Shown one piece after another: positions 26,946 to 35,782 of a DNA stretch of 64,000 nucleotides. The notes beneath the pieces were generated by a model, which was not told the origin of the DNA, searched no databases, and saw nothing but the letters and a program-made list of their open reading frames with translations. Every line of letters starts with the position of its first letter. Position 1 is the first letter of the stretch. This stretch comes from Phycisphaerales bacterium (GTDB lineage: Bacteria > Planctomycetota > Phycisphaerae > Phycisphaerales > UBA1924): NCBI GenBank assembly GCA_028279375.1, contig JANQNW010000009.1, positions 86,034-150,033 of the forward strand, written 5' to 3'. The translations under genes and the position numbers were made by a program.

Positions 26946-28388
26946 ATGACGACCATGCAGCAGAGCGAGCAGACGAGAATCGAGAAGGACTCCATGGGCG
27001 AGATGAAGGTGCCTATCGATGCGCTCTATGGCGCCTCGACGCAGCGCGCCGTCCTCAATTTTCCGGTTTCCGGTCGACCTGTTCCCGGGCCGATCATCCA
27101 CGCTTACGGCCTTCTCAAGGCGGCGTGTGCCGTGGTCAATCGCGAACTCGGCATGCTCGATCCACCCCGCGCGGAGTCGATCATCGCAGCCTCCGAGGAG
27201 GTCGCCGCCGGGAAGCACGATCGCCATTTTCCGGTGGATGTCTTTCAGACGGGTTCAGGAACATCGACGAACATGAACGCCAACGAGGTCATCGCGAACC
27301 TCGTCTGTCAGAAGCGCGGCGCGCCGATCGGAAGCTCGAAGGATGCGGAGTACCTTGCCCAGGGCGGTGTGCATCCCAATGACCACGTGAACATGGGACA
27401 GTCCTCCAACGACACATTCCCCACAGCAATGCATCTCTCAGCGGCGATGCAGATCAACTGTGAGTTGCTCCCGGCCGTGCGGAGGCTCTCTGAGAAGCTC
27501 GAGTTCTTGGCGCGCGAATGGGATGACGTCATCAAGATCGGTCGGACGCATCTGCAGGACGCGACGCCCATCCGCCTCGGCCAGGAGTTCTCCGGCTTCG
27601 CGTCGCAGATGAGGCACGCCGAGGAGCGCCTGCAGCATGCGATCGACACGCTGGCGGAGCTTCCGCTCGGAGGCACGGCCGTCGGGACAGGTGTCAATAC
27701 TCATCACGAGTTCGGCCGCCTCGTTGCTGACGAGCTCTCGCGCCGAACGAGCATGGGCTTCATCGAGGCGCCAAATCACTTTGAGGCGCAGCATGCGAAA
27801 GACGGCATCTGCGAGGCTTCCGGGCATCTCAAGACTGTCGCCATCTCGATCTCCAAGATCGCAAGCGACATCAGGCTCATGGGCTGCGGCCCGCGCTGCG
27901 GTGTCGGCGAACTCAACCTGCCGGCCGTGCAGCCGGGATCATCGATCATGCCGGGCAAGGTGAATCCGGTGATCTGCGAGGCGGTGATGATGGTGTCCTG
28001 CCAGGTCATCGGCAACGACACTGCGACAACGATGGGGGGCATGGGCGGCATCGGGTCGCTGCTCGATCTGAATGTCGCGATGCCGATGATGGCGCGGAAT
28101 ATTCTCGAGTCGATCGAGATCCTCACCGGCGCCTGCGCGATCACGGTGGACAAGCTGCTTGAGGGTCTCGAGCCTGATCGTGAGCGTTGCGCTGAACTCA
28201 TCGAAGGCAGTCTCGCGATGTGCACTTCCTTGGCGCCGGTCATCGGCTACGACAAAGCCGCGGCGCTCGCGAAGCAGGCATTCAGCGAAGGCAAGACTGT
28301 GCGTCAGGTGGCGCTCGAGACGGGCGTGCTTCCCGAGGCGAAGCTCAACGAGCTTCTCGATCCGATGTCAATGACCAAGCCGGGCTGA
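26946..28388 (+). CDS. fumC: Fumarate hydratase class II
   Basis: Iron-independent class II fumarase of the TCA cycle (fumarate to L-malate), a homotetramer. 480 residues. Seen: MGEMKVPIDALYGASTQRAV near the start, TGSGTSTNMNANEV, HPNDHVNMGQSSND, the TAVGTGVN segment and the superfamily signature GSSIMPGKVNPVICE. ATG 26946 has GGAG at 6 nt spacing; the frame is open upstream to 26790. A leaderless GTG at 26859 downstream of TAGAAT is an alternative start but would add residues not seen in fumarases. Monocistronic; its stop is 1 nt from the end of the convergent LOG gene. Confidence 0.95.
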   Translation: MTTMQQSEQTRIEKDSMGEMKVPIDALYGASTQRAVLNFPVSGRPVPGPIIHAYGLLKAACAVVNRELGMLDPPRAESIIAASEEVAAGKHDRHFPVDVFQTGSGTSTNMNANEVIANLVCQKRGAPIGSSKDAEYLAQGGVHPNDHVNMGQSSNDTFPTAMHLSAAMQINCELLPAVRRLSEKLEFLAREWDDVIKIGRTHLQDATPIRLGQEFSGFASQMRHAEERLQHAIDTLAELPLGGTAVGTGVNTHHEFGRLVADELSRRTSMGFIEAPNHFEAQHAKDGICEASGHLKTVAISISKIASDIRLMGCGPRCGVGELNLPAVQPGSSIMPGKVNPVICEAVMMVSCQVIGNDTATTMGGMGGIGSLLDLNVAMPMMARNILESIEILTGACAITVDKLLEGLEPDRERCAELIEGSLAMCTSLAPVIGYDKAAALAKQAFSEGKTVRQVALETGVLPEAKLNELLDPMSMTKPG

Positions 28389-28389
28389 G

Positions 28390-29208
28390 TCACTTGGCTC
28401 CGGGATTCGGTTTCGCGTCGCGCGGGTGTTCAAGGAGCCACCAGCGCTTGCGGGTCTTCGGTCCGTAGCTCAGGCCGAATCGTCTCATCCCGACTTCCTT
28501 GACATGCTGCGCCGCGGCGCTCGCGGAGTCGGTCAGGATGATTCGGTCGAAGTCCTCCGGATCGATCGTGCCTTGCTGCACGAGGGTGTCCTTGACGAAG
28601 TCGATGAGCGGCTCCCAGAACTCGGAGCCCATCAGCACCACCGGGAAGTCCTTGATCTTCTGTGTCTGGATGAGCGTCGCCGTCTCGAAGACCTCGTCAA
28701 GTGTGCCGAATCCACCCGGCAGCGCGATGAAGGCATAGGAGTACTTCACCAGCATGACCTTGCGAATGAAGAAGTACCGGAAGTCAATCCACTCATCCAG
28801 GTACGGATTCGGCTCCTGCTCGTGAGGCAGCTCGATGTTGCAGCCGATCGACTTCCCACCAGCTTCGCGGGCGCCTCGATTCGCTGCCTCCATGATGCCC
28901 GGCCCGCCGCCCGTCATGACGGTGAAGCCGTGTTCAGCGAGCTTGTGACCGACCCGCTGCGCCATCTGGTAGTAGCGGTGGTTCTCGCGGAATCGCGCTG
29001 ATCCGAAGACCGTGACGCAGGGCCCGACAAAGTGCAGCCTCCGGAATCCGCGCATGGCCTCCGCGAAGATGCGGTACGCGCGTTTGAGTTCATCCAGACG
29101 TCCACCCGGTCCAACGAGAAACTCGGTGTCGCCGTTCGCCGGGGGCTGGAGATCCCATCGGACGTGCTTGTCGACATGCTCATCTGCGGGAGCGACCTGG
29201 TCATTCAT
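28390..29208 (-). CDS. LOG family protein (short form)
   Basis: Second LOG / TIGR00730 family protein of the window, 272 residues. TVFGSARFRENHRYY, MTGGGPGIMEAANRGAREAGG and the signature PGGFGTLDEVFE are all present, with the conserved Arg and Glu of the phosphoribohydrolase site. It likely cleaves the base from a nucleoside monophosphate. It resembles the long form at 12849-13967 (shared FRYFF-RK-M segment) but lacks the C-terminal extension. Start ATG 29208: a TACGAT box ends 9 nt upstream; the frame is open to 29289. It diverges from the VOC gene. Physiological substrate unknown. Confidence 0.88.
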   Translation of the reverse strand: MNDQVAPADEHVDKHVRWDLQPPANGDTEFLVGPGGRLDELKRAYRIFAEAMRGFRRLHFVGPCVTVFGSARFRENHRYYQMAQRVGHKLAEHGFTVMTGGGPGIMEAANRGAREAGGKSIGCNIELPHEQEPNPYLDEWIDFRYFFIRKVMLVKYSYAFIALPGGFGTLDEVFETATLIQTQKIKDFPVVLMGSEFWEPLIDFVKDTLVQQGTIDPEDFDRIILTDSASAAAQHVKEVGMRRFGLSYGPKTRKRWWLLEHPRDAKPNPGAK

Positions 29209-29217
29209 GTCGGGCTG

Positions 29218-29223
29218 ATCGTA
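29218..29223 (-). promoter_or_regulatory. Candidate -10 box for short LOG gene
   Basis: TACGAT on the minus strand ends 9 nt before ATG 29208, the same spacing as at murD. Confidence 0.4.
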
Positions 29224-29246
29224 GTCGAAGGCGCCGACGCAGTCAC

Positions 29247-29252
29247 TATGAT
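29247..29252 (+). promoter_or_regulatory. Candidate -10 box for VOC-fRMsr-methyltransferase operon
   Basis: TATGAT on the plus strand, 27 nt before the TTG start at 29280, leaving room for the GAGAGG ribosome site. Confidence 0.45.
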
Positions 29253-29279
29253 CGTGCGCAGGACTCGAGAGGATACGCG

Positions 29280-29696
29280 TTGCGCACAACAGGATTCAGT
29301 GAACTGGTGCTCATCGTCAGGGACGTTCCGCAGGCGGCGACGTTCTACCGCGACGTCGTTGGGCTCCGGCCGCGCACGCCTGAGTCAGATTGGGATCAGG
29401 ACTGGGCGTGGTTCGACGTCGGCGCTCCCGGCGGGCGGCAATTGCTCGGTCTCCATCGTGGAGCATTGCTCTTCGAGGAGCATTCACCGCGCCCAGCCGG
29501 CGCCCGGTGGGGTCCGGTGCACTTCGCGCTCAACACGCCGCGCGATTGCCTGCAGGAATCCGTGGAGCACGTCCGCGCCGCCGGAGTTGAAGTCTTCGGG
29601 CCGACGCGATTCGACTGGATGTCCGCGGAGTCCTATTACTTCTACGATCCGGACGACAACCTCGTCGAACTCTGGTCGCCGGACGATTCGCCATGA
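29280..29696 (+). CDS. VOC (glyoxalase/dioxygenase-like) family protein
   Basis: 138-residue vicinal-oxygen-chelate protein. Strand pattern FSELVLIVRDVPQAATFYRDVVGL opens the first beta-alpha-beta-beta-beta unit; GPVHFALNTPRDCLQESVEHV opens the second, closing with YYFYDPDDNLVELWSP. The His in VHFAL and the Glu in NLVELW stand where VOC enzymes hold a metal. Possible activities include glyoxalase, dioxygenase and antibiotic binding; none can be chosen. TTG 29280 is supported by GAGAGG at 7 nt. First of three overlapping genes. Confidence 0.82.
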   Translation: MRTTGFSELVLIVRDVPQAATFYRDVVGLRPRTPESDWDQDWAWFDVGAPGGRQLLGLHRGALLFEEHSPRPAGARWGPVHFALNTPRDCLQESVEHVRAAGVEVFGPTRFDWMSAESYYFYDPDDNLVELWSPDDSP

Positions 29697-30205
29697 AACG
29701 AGACTACAAGTCAATCGCCCGCAAGCTGGCTGAAGAGAATCATGCGCAAGCCGATTCTTCGTCGCGTCATCGCGCCGTCGTTGATGCGCTCTGGGAGAGC
29801 CTCTCCGGTCTCGGTTGCGACTGGGTCGGTGTGTACACCTTCGCCGATGACGATCCGAGCGCCAGTGAGATGGTGCTCGGTCATTGTCGCGACGCTCCGG
29901 CGTGCTCGCCCATCGGCCTGCATGGACAATGCGGACTCGCCGCCAGCACCGGCGAAGCGCAGATCGTCGATGACGTGCGCCTGTTGGGCGAAGCACACAT
30001 CGAATGCGATCCTCGCAATATCTCTGAGATCGTGATCCCGCTGTTTCGTCAGCGCGACGGACGCGATGAGTGTTATGGAGTCCTGGATGTTGACTCGCAT
30101 TCGGTCGCGGCTTTTTCGCCTGAAGACGGCGAAGGTCTCGAACTCGTCCTCGAAGCCGTCGGCATTCGCTGCACGCCGTCGATCTCCGAGAGCGGTCGCT
30201 CGTGA
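29693..30205 (+). CDS. GAF-domain free methionine-(R)-sulfoxide reductase
   Basis: Single GAF domain of 170 residues matching fRMsr (MsrC), which reduces free methionine-R-sulfoxide using thioredoxin. The three redox cysteines of the family can be placed: Cys71 (PACSPIG), Cys80 (GQCGLAAS) and Cys105 (HIECDP), spaced as in the E. coli enzyme within one residue. The IVDDV...HIECDPRNISEIVIPL segment is closely fRMsr-like. It overlaps the VOC gene (ATGA) and the methyltransferase gene (GTGA). Predicted role: repair of oxidised methionine. Confidence 0.85.
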   Translation: MKRDYKSIARKLAEENHAQADSSSRHRAVVDALWESLSGLGCDWVGVYTFADDDPSASEMVLGHCRDAPACSPIGLHGQCGLAASTGEAQIVDDVRLLGEAHIECDPRNISEIVIPLFRQRDGRDECYGVLDVDSHSVAAFSPEDGEGLELVLEAVGIRCTPSISESGRS

Positions 30206-30897
30206 ACTCGCGGGATGACGAGTGGAATCCGCTTGATGCGGAAGAGCACGCTCTTCAGCTTCAGGACCTCAAGGCGCTCCTCGAAGCGCGCGCGAGCAAG
30301 GAACGCTGGTTGCTTGATCTGGGCGCTGGAGATGGGCGCATCGCGCGTCCACTGACTGAACTCGGCTGGCGAGTGCTCGCGCTCGACTCGAGCGCCGAGG
30401 CCGCGGAACGATGCGCCGGCGCGGGAATCGCCGTGCGACTTGCGGACTTTCTCGATCCGCGCGCTGATCTGGCGCCAGACGATGGAGAGTACGGAGCCAT
30501 CTGGTGTCTCGGACACACGTTGATGCTCATCCACGACGTCGATCAAGCGCTGCGCCTGATGACGCGTCTTCGCGGACTGATCGACGATCACGGCTGGTTC
30601 GCTGTTGACGCATTCTGTGATCCATGCTGGCGCGAGGTCGCCGAGGGCGCCTGGCAGAACGGCGTCTCCGAAGATGGCTCACAGCAACTCGTCTGGGCCG
30701 ACGGCGACAACGTCTTTTCGCTGCGCGAAGGCGAGCGCGTGAACCCAGACGACTGGACGCTTCATGCTGATGAGCCCCGGCACCGACTCTGGTCCATGGG
30801 GGAGTTGACGCTGCTGGCGCGTGCCTCCGGCTGGAAGCCGCCGGCGGCTTCGCCCGGAAACACGCTGCTCCTCTTCCGACCCGATACGGACGGGTGA
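30202..30897 (+). CDS. SAM-dependent methyltransferase, class I
   Basis: 231-residue Rossmann-type methyltransferase. Motif I LLDLGAGDGRIARPLTELG (about 37-55), then acidic residue LALDSS ending strand 2, a DFLDPRADLAP segment, and the IWCLGHTLMLI strand. The rest is typical of small-molecule methyltransferases, but no substrate-specific motif is recognised. GTG 30202 overlaps the fRMsr stop (GTGA). Third gene of the operon; a perfect 6-bp hairpin (GAGACG/CGTCTC, 30896-30911) sits on its stop codon, without a T-run. Confidence 0.82.
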   Translation: MNSRDDEWNPLDAEEHALQLQDLKALLEARASKERWLLDLGAGDGRIARPLTELGWRVLALDSSAEAAERCAGAGIAVRLADFLDPRADLAPDDGEYGAIWCLGHTLMLIHDVDQALRLMTRLRGLIDDHGWFAVDAFCDPCWREVAEGAWQNGVSEDGSQQLVWADGDNVFSLREGERVNPDDWTLHADEPRHRLWSMGELTLLARASGWKPPAASPGNTLLLFRPDTDG

Positions 30898-30911
30898 GAC
30901 GCGAGCGTCTC
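30896..30911 (+). terminator. Hairpin at end of methyltransferase gene
   Basis: GAGACG-CGAG-CGTCTC overlapping the TGA. No T-run; a weak terminator or RNA-stabilising hairpin. Confidence 0.35.
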
Positions 30912-31000
30912 TGCGGTTTGCGACGAATACCGTCTTTTCGGACGGCAGGCGAACGGCTGGACCACCCGGACGCGCATCAAGCATCCCGGCGCTCGGGCCG

Positions 31001-31954
31001 ATGTCCCAACCAGCGAATCGATCCATTGTCCCGACGATTCTCGCGGGGGAAGACGTGCCTGCAGCTCGAAGCAGAACCGAACACTGGCGTCGGAGCCTTC
31101 AGCAGATCGCCGATCGAAACGGCGCTCTGGAGATTGCGATGGCGCGCGCTTTCGAGGACGGCGGCGCTGACGCCGACCCTGCAGTCGACGCCGTCGCCAA
31201 GAACCTGATCTGGCGCGTTCGCATCCTTGATCTGACGGAAGACGAGATCGTCATTGAGCGTCCGTCCACGCTGGGCGAGGCGATCAACATCGAAGACAAC
31301 GTTGAGCTCGTCGGCGTCATGGCAGTCGGTCAGAATCGCTGGATGTTCCACACGCGCAAGCTTGGAAACACGCTCAAGGCGCTGAATCGATCGAAGTCGG
31401 TGCAGGCCATTCGCATCGCGGCGCCGCGTAAGGTGGAGCGCTGCCAGCGCCGTTCTTTCTATCGAATCTCGACGGCGGGACTCATCCTGCCGCGCGTGCT
31501 CTGCTGGCCGATTCTCGATCCGCTCACGATCTCCGCCGCTGAGCGCGGCGTTCAGACGCGCATTCAGATGCTCGAAGAGGGGCATGTCATCGCGCGTATC
31601 GGAGAGCCGGAAGACACACTCGTGACGCCCGAAGTCGGACCGTCCTTCTGGAGCGCCCTCGTCAACGTCGGTGGCGGCGGTGTGGGACTTGTCGTCGAGC
31701 CGAATGAGCCGGTCGCGGCGCCCGATCAGTCGCTTCTCTGGCTGAACATCGATCTGCAGCCGCAGATCCCGGCGCCCATCGGCGTCGCCGGGCGCGTCGT
31801 ACACGTGCACCGCGACAGTGAGCAGCGTTCGTACATCGGCGTCGCCTTCGAGTTCTCACCGGCGTCGAGCCACAAGCGGTTCATCGTGGATCGCATCTGC
31901 AAGTACGTGACAGAAGTGCAGCGCGAGCAACTCCGCCGCCAAGCGAACGTCTGA
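31001..31954 (+). CDS. PilZ-like (YcgR-type) protein
   Basis: 317-residue cytoplasmic protein with two parts: an N-terminal beta domain (about 60-135, ...RVRILDLTEDEIVIERP) like the YcgR N domain, and a PilZ-like domain that starts with CQRRSFYRISTAG (RxxxR motif, about residues 147-152) and continues with VNVGGGGVGLVVEP. In PilZ proteins that bind cyclic di-GMP the second motif is (D/N)xSxxG; here the Ser is Gly, so nucleotide binding is not certain. Start ATG 31001 is a choice by homology-like content; the frame is open to 30821 with an Arg/Ser-rich stretch. Probably a c-di-GMP-linked motility or envelope regulator. Confidence 0.55.
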   Translation: MSQPANRSIVPTILAGEDVPAARSRTEHWRRSLQQIADRNGALEIAMARAFEDGGADADPAVDAVAKNLIWRVRILDLTEDEIVIERPSTLGEAINIEDNVELVGVMAVGQNRWMFHTRKLGNTLKALNRSKSVQAIRIAAPRKVERCQRRSFYRISTAGLILPRVLCWPILDPLTISAAERGVQTRIQMLEEGHVIARIGEPEDTLVTPEVGPSFWSALVNVGGGGVGLVVEPNEPVAAPDQSLLWLNIDLQPQIPAPIGVAGRVVHVHRDSEQRSYIGVAFEFSPASSHKRFIVDRICKYVTEVQREQLRRQANV

Positions 31955-31975
31955 TCTCGGACCACCACGACAAGG

Positions 31976-32269
31976 TCAATTCACACCGGCGACCATCTCC
32001 CGTGACGGCGCGTCGGCGTCATCGACGATGTCCACGTCGTAGCCATCCTCGTATGAGCTCGATCTGAAATCGATGTCACTCTCATACTCGCTTCGAAGGG
32101 CCTTGACGTAGGCGTCGTATCGCTTCTTGAGTATCACCGCGTCCCGGCGCAGTTCGATGACCGCCATGTTGTTGCGCACCATGATCGCAAGCGGATACAG
32201 GACGCCGATCGCGCCGAGTCCCATGAGAACGGCGATCAGAATCCAGGCGGCGGTGGGGAAGGTGACCAT
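31976..32269 (-). CDS. Small membrane protein with C-terminal helix
   Basis: 97-residue protein: one transmembrane segment near the N-terminus (AAWILIAVLMGLGAIGVLYPLAIMV, about 6-30), a charged helix (NNMAVIELRRDAVILKKRYDAYVK) with coiled-coil character, and an acidic tail. No family recognised. I start at ATG 32269; the frame opens up to 32341, which would run into the divergent promoter of the next gene. It is convergent with the PilZ-like gene and divergent from the large membrane protein gene. Confidence 0.5.
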   Translation of the reverse strand: MVTFPTAAWILIAVLMGLGAIGVLYPLAIMVRNNMAVIELRRDAVILKKRYDAYVKALRSEYESDIDFRSSSYEDGYDVDIVDDADAPSREMVAGVN

Positions 32270-32320
32270 GCTCGCCGGATCGGTCCGCTCGGAGGCCGAC
32301 TTGAGGGTCCGCTTCCTGTC

Positions 32321-32326
32321 TAGAAT
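32321..32326 (+). promoter_or_regulatory. -10 box of leaderless 789-residue membrane protein gene
   Basis: TAGAAT, then GGCCCC and the ATG at 32333, exactly 6 nt. Confidence 0.5.
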
Positions 32327-32332
32327 GGCCCC

Positions 32333-34702
32333 ATGACGCAAGGCCCCGCCTTCAGATTCACGTCAATCGCTCTCGCGATCGCGATCTGGGCTCTCTTCGG
32401 CGTCGGGCAGGCTCAGGCCCAAATCGATCAGACGCCCGGATCTGCCTCCGCAGGAGAGGTCGAGGTCGGCGTCGAGCAGTTCGGCGTCGGGAACCAGGCC
32501 AGACCCGGCGAGTGGACCGGGATTCGCCTGGCGCTCACCGATCGCGGCAGCCGCGTCCGCTCAGCCATCGCTCGGATCAGGCTTCGAGACGCAGACGGCG
32601 ATCTCGCGCTGATCGGGCGTTCGGTCACGCTGAATCCCGGTCGGCGTCAGCCACTGTGGCTCTATTTTCGATTGCCGCATGACGCAGATCCGTCGAGCAT
32701 CTTCGAGATCGAGGTTCGGGAAACCACCGACGGCGCCACCGGTCAGCGTGTTGGTCGACGCATCGGCATGGCGTGGATTCAGCCAGTGAGTCTCGTCAGC
32801 TCGACTGATCCAATGATCGGCGTGATTGGTCGTCAGGACGCAGGGCTCAAGACGTACTCGATCCAATCACCGGGCAACAGCTGGTCTCCCACGGGACATG
32901 AACTGATTCGAGTCATTTCCGATCTGAGTCCGGAGACGCTTCCGGATACGTGGATGGGTCTTGCTCAGTTTGAGTCCATCTTCTGGTCCGGCGATCGGCT
33001 GACCAATCTCGGATCCGACGCGGCGAGCGCCCTGAACGAGTGGGTTCTTCGAGGTGGTCATCTCGTGATCAGCCTTCCATCGACGGGCGGCGCATGGCTC
33101 TCGGAGCGTTCAAATCCACTGAGCCGTCTCATGCCATCGGTGACGGCGCGTCGCCTCGAGGGCGTGGACCTGGGAGATTTCCGGCGCATTCTCACGGACT
33201 CGCCCCTTCGGCGTCTGCCCGACGACGCGATCGTCCATGTGTTTGAGGCGAGTCCCGACGCCGCTCCACATGAGGCGCGCGTGATCCTGCAGGGGCCGGC
33301 GTACGAGAACATCGTCGTGCGCCGACTTCATGGCGCCGGCGCCGTCACGCTGATCGGTCTCGACTTGGGTGATGCGCGACTGACCGGGCGGATCGACGCA
33401 CAGGAATTCTGGCATCGCATGCTCGGGAAGCGATTCGATGTTCTTTCGCTGCCGGAGATGCAGGATCTCCAGGCGAATGGCGGCGCGGACTTCCGGACGC
33501 GCTCGGCGCCCTATTACCTCGACATCAACATCCCCGGCGCCATCAGCATGAAGGGCAAGGCTGGAGCAGGGGTGCTTCTTGCGCTCGTGATCTTCATCGC
33601 CTATTGGGCGCTCGCCGGTCCGATCAGCTTCAGCGCGCTCAAGCTTCGGGATCTGCAGCAGCACGCATGGGTGGTGTTCGTCGCGATCACCGGGATCTTC
33701 ACCGCAATCGCATGGGGCGGCGCCACGATTCTCAAGCCCTCGGAGACGGATGCGCGACACTTGACGCTGCTTGACGCCGTGCACGGCCAGGCGGAGACGC
33801 GCACCCGCACATGGATCAGCATTCTCCTCCCGACGTACGGAGAGCAGGAGGTGCGCGTCGGTGGCGACAGCGCCGTCGATGACTGGCGTGACGCCCTGAG
33901 CAGTTGGGAGAATCCATCCTCAACGGTTCGCCGCCGATTCCCGGATCCGCGCGAATACACCATCTCCTCAACTCGGCCGAACACGGCCCGCGTGCCGACG
34001 CGATCAACTGTGAAGCAGTTCCAGGTCGACTGGCTCGGCGGATCGCGATGGCGGCTTCCGCGAGCGGTGGATGACGACATCTGGATCGACGACGACGGCA
34101 GACTCCACGGACAGCTCGTGCACGAGTTGCCTGGCGAGTTGCGCAACGTGGAGATCGTCCTCGTGAAGGGCCTGAAGCCCTACACGGAGCTTCGTCATGG
34201 CGGTCCCATGCTCGCGGAGTCATACGCCTGGAAACTGCGCGCCTGGCCTGCCGAGAGTCTCCTCGTGCTCGATGACCTGGGTGAGACCTCGCGCCAGACG
34301 CAGGGTGAAGCGCTCTATCGCGACCTCGCGCGCCGTCGCGTCGGATGGGACTTTGCCGGCGACGCCGCATTCGACATGAGCGATGCGCCGCGGAACTTCC
34401 AGTCGCTCGCATGGGCGTCCGTGCTTGAGCCGCCGGACTGGACGACCTATGACGGCCAGAAGGTCATGCTGCAGCGCCGTGCGGCGCACGGCTGGGATCT
34501 CGGTCGCTGGTTTACGGAGCCATGCCTGATCATCGTTGGGCAGGTGAGCGATGCGGATACGCCGACGCCACTCTTTGTTGATGGGGAACCGCTCAAGGCG
34601 GAAGGACGAACGATCGTGCGATGGGTCTTTCCGCTGAAGCCGCAGCCGCTCACACCGGCTCGCCAGACGCGAGGTACAGTGCCTGACGATGTCGATGATT
34701 GA
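32333..34702 (+). CDS. Large exported, membrane-anchored protein of unknown function
   Basis: 789-residue protein. A signal peptide (ALAIAIWALFGVGQAQA, cleavage near 29) is followed by a large periplasmic part of about 375 residues with beta-rich and possible Rossmann-like segments (GHLVISLPSTGGAW, GAGAVTLIGLDLGDA). Two transmembrane helices follow (about 408-430, GAGVLLALVIFIAYWALAGPIS, and 443-465), then about 320 residues that contain another beta domain. I do not recognise a family; the layout recalls GldG-type partners of ABC-2 ATPases. It overlaps the next gene, an ABC ATPase, by 14 nt, so the two probably form one system. The -10 box 6 nt before the ATG suggests a leaderless mRNA. Confidence 0.7.
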   Translation: MTQGPAFRFTSIALAIAIWALFGVGQAQAQIDQTPGSASAGEVEVGVEQFGVGNQARPGEWTGIRLALTDRGSRVRSAIARIRLRDADGDLALIGRSVTLNPGRRQPLWLYFRLPHDADPSSIFEIEVRETTDGATGQRVGRRIGMAWIQPVSLVSSTDPMIGVIGRQDAGLKTYSIQSPGNSWSPTGHELIRVISDLSPETLPDTWMGLAQFESIFWSGDRLTNLGSDAASALNEWVLRGGHLVISLPSTGGAWLSERSNPLSRLMPSVTARRLEGVDLGDFRRILTDSPLRRLPDDAIVHVFEASPDAAPHEARVILQGPAYENIVVRRLHGAGAVTLIGLDLGDARLTGRIDAQEFWHRMLGKRFDVLSLPEMQDLQANGGADFRTRSAPYYLDINIPGAISMKGKAGAGVLLALVIFIAYWALAGPISFSALKLRDLQQHAWVVFVAITGIFTAIAWGGATILKPSETDARHLTLLDAVHGQAETRTRTWISILLPTYGEQEVRVGGDSAVDDWRDALSSWENPSSTVRRRFPDPREYTISSTRPNTARVPTRSTVKQFQVDWLGGSRWRLPRAVDDDIWIDDDGRLHGQLVHELPGELRNVEIVLVKGLKPYTELRHGGPMLAESYAWKLRAWPAESLLVLDDLGETSRQTQGEALYRDLARRRVGWDFAGDAAFDMSDAPRNFQSLAWASVLEPPDWTTYDGQKVMLQRRAAHGWDLGRWFTEPCLIIVGQVSDADTPTPLFVDGEPLKAEGRTIVRWVFPLKPQPLTPARQTRGTVPDDVDD

Positions 34703-35666
34703 GACGATCAACCTCACCAAGCGCTACGACTCATTCGAGGCGCTCAAGAGTCTCAACCTCAAGATTGATGAGGGCGAGTGCTTCGGGTTCATCGGGCCCA
34801 ACGGCGCCGGGAAGACGACCACGATCAAGATTCTCGCGACGTTGTTGCGCCCCTCCTCCGGTCAGGCGATGATCAATGGGCTGACCGTCGGGTATCAGAA
34901 TCGACAGATTCGCCCAATCATCGGATACGTGCCGGATTTCATGGGCGCGTACGAGGACATGGTCGTCACCGAGTACCTGGAGTTCTTCGCCGCTGCATTC
35001 AACATCCACGGCGCGCAGCGCAAGCGTGTGGTGTCGGACGTTCTCGAACTGACGGACCTCGCCTACAAGCACGATGCGGAAGTCAACTCGCTGAGCCGTG
35101 GAATGCAGCAGCGCCTGAGCGTCGCGCGCGTTCTGCTTCACGATCCAAAGGTGCTGCTCATGGACGAGCCGGCGTCCGGTCTCGATCCGCGTGCTCGCAT
35201 CGAAATTCGCGAGCTCCTGAAGGAACTCCGGCGCATGGGCAAGACCATCCTGATCTCGAGCCACATCCTGCATGAGCTCGCGGAGCTCTGCAGCAGTGTG
35301 GGCATCATTGAGCGCGGCGAACTGCTCTTCCAGGGGCCGGTCCGCGATGTGCTCAAGCGGGCGCGCATGGGGCGGGTATATCAGGTTGTCGTGAGTGATC
35401 GCACCGGCGATGCGGCTCGACTCCTCGAAAAGGCGCCGGGCGTCGCGAGCGTCTCCATCGGAGCCGAGGAGAGCGCCGGCAGCGCCAACGGCCACTACGC
35501 AGACGATCGCGTGATCCACGTCGCCATGGACGATGATTCCGGCGAGTCCCACCTCGACATCCCCAACCGGCTGGTCAATGCCGGCTTCCGCATCACGCAC
35601 TTCGCCGAGGAATCCGTGAATCTCGAGACGGCGTTCATGCGCCTAACCAAGGGTCTCGTGCAGTAG
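34689..35666 (+). CDS. ABC-2 type transporter ATP-binding protein
   Basis: 325-residue ATPase of the ABC-2/GldA/CcmA type. Walker A GPNGAGKTTTIK (about 36-47), signature NSLSRGMQQRLSVARVLL, Walker B LLMDEPASGLDP and H-loop ISSHILHEL. A C-terminal domain of about 100 residues (GRVYQVVVSDRTGDAARLLEKAPGV...) is typical of drug and polysaccharide exporters. No separate ABC-2 permease of six helices is found next to it; the only partner is the upstream 789-residue protein with two helices, with which it overlaps by 14 nt. The true permease may be elsewhere. Confidence 0.9.
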   Translation: MSMIETINLTKRYDSFEALKSLNLKIDEGECFGFIGPNGAGKTTTIKILATLLRPSSGQAMINGLTVGYQNRQIRPIIGYVPDFMGAYEDMVVTEYLEFFAAAFNIHGAQRKRVVSDVLELTDLAYKHDAEVNSLSRGMQQRLSVARVLLHDPKVLLMDEPASGLDPRARIEIRELLKELRRMGKTILISSHILHELAELCSSVGIIERGELLFQGPVRDVLKRARMGRVYQVVVSDRTGDAARLLEKAPGVASVSIGAEESAGSANGHYADDRVIHVAMDDDSGESHLDIPNRLVNAGFRITHFAEESVNLETAFMRLTKGLVQ

Positions 35667-35706
35667 CCCACGCCTGTTTCTGCAACGGAACAGGGGGGAT
35701 GCCTGT

Positions 35707-35712
35707 TACACT
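35707..35712 (+). promoter_or_regulatory. Candidate -10 box for prolyl oligopeptidase gene
   Basis: TACACT, 70 nt before the ATG at 35783. A small inverted repeat CCTGTT...AACAGG (35673-35694) lies just upstream and may end the ABC operon. Confidence 0.35.
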
Positions 35713-35782
35713 CCGGTAAGCCGATTCGGCGAGCGCTGCCGATCCGAGCAACCCAAATGGAAAAGTCCTGAAGGAGATCTCC

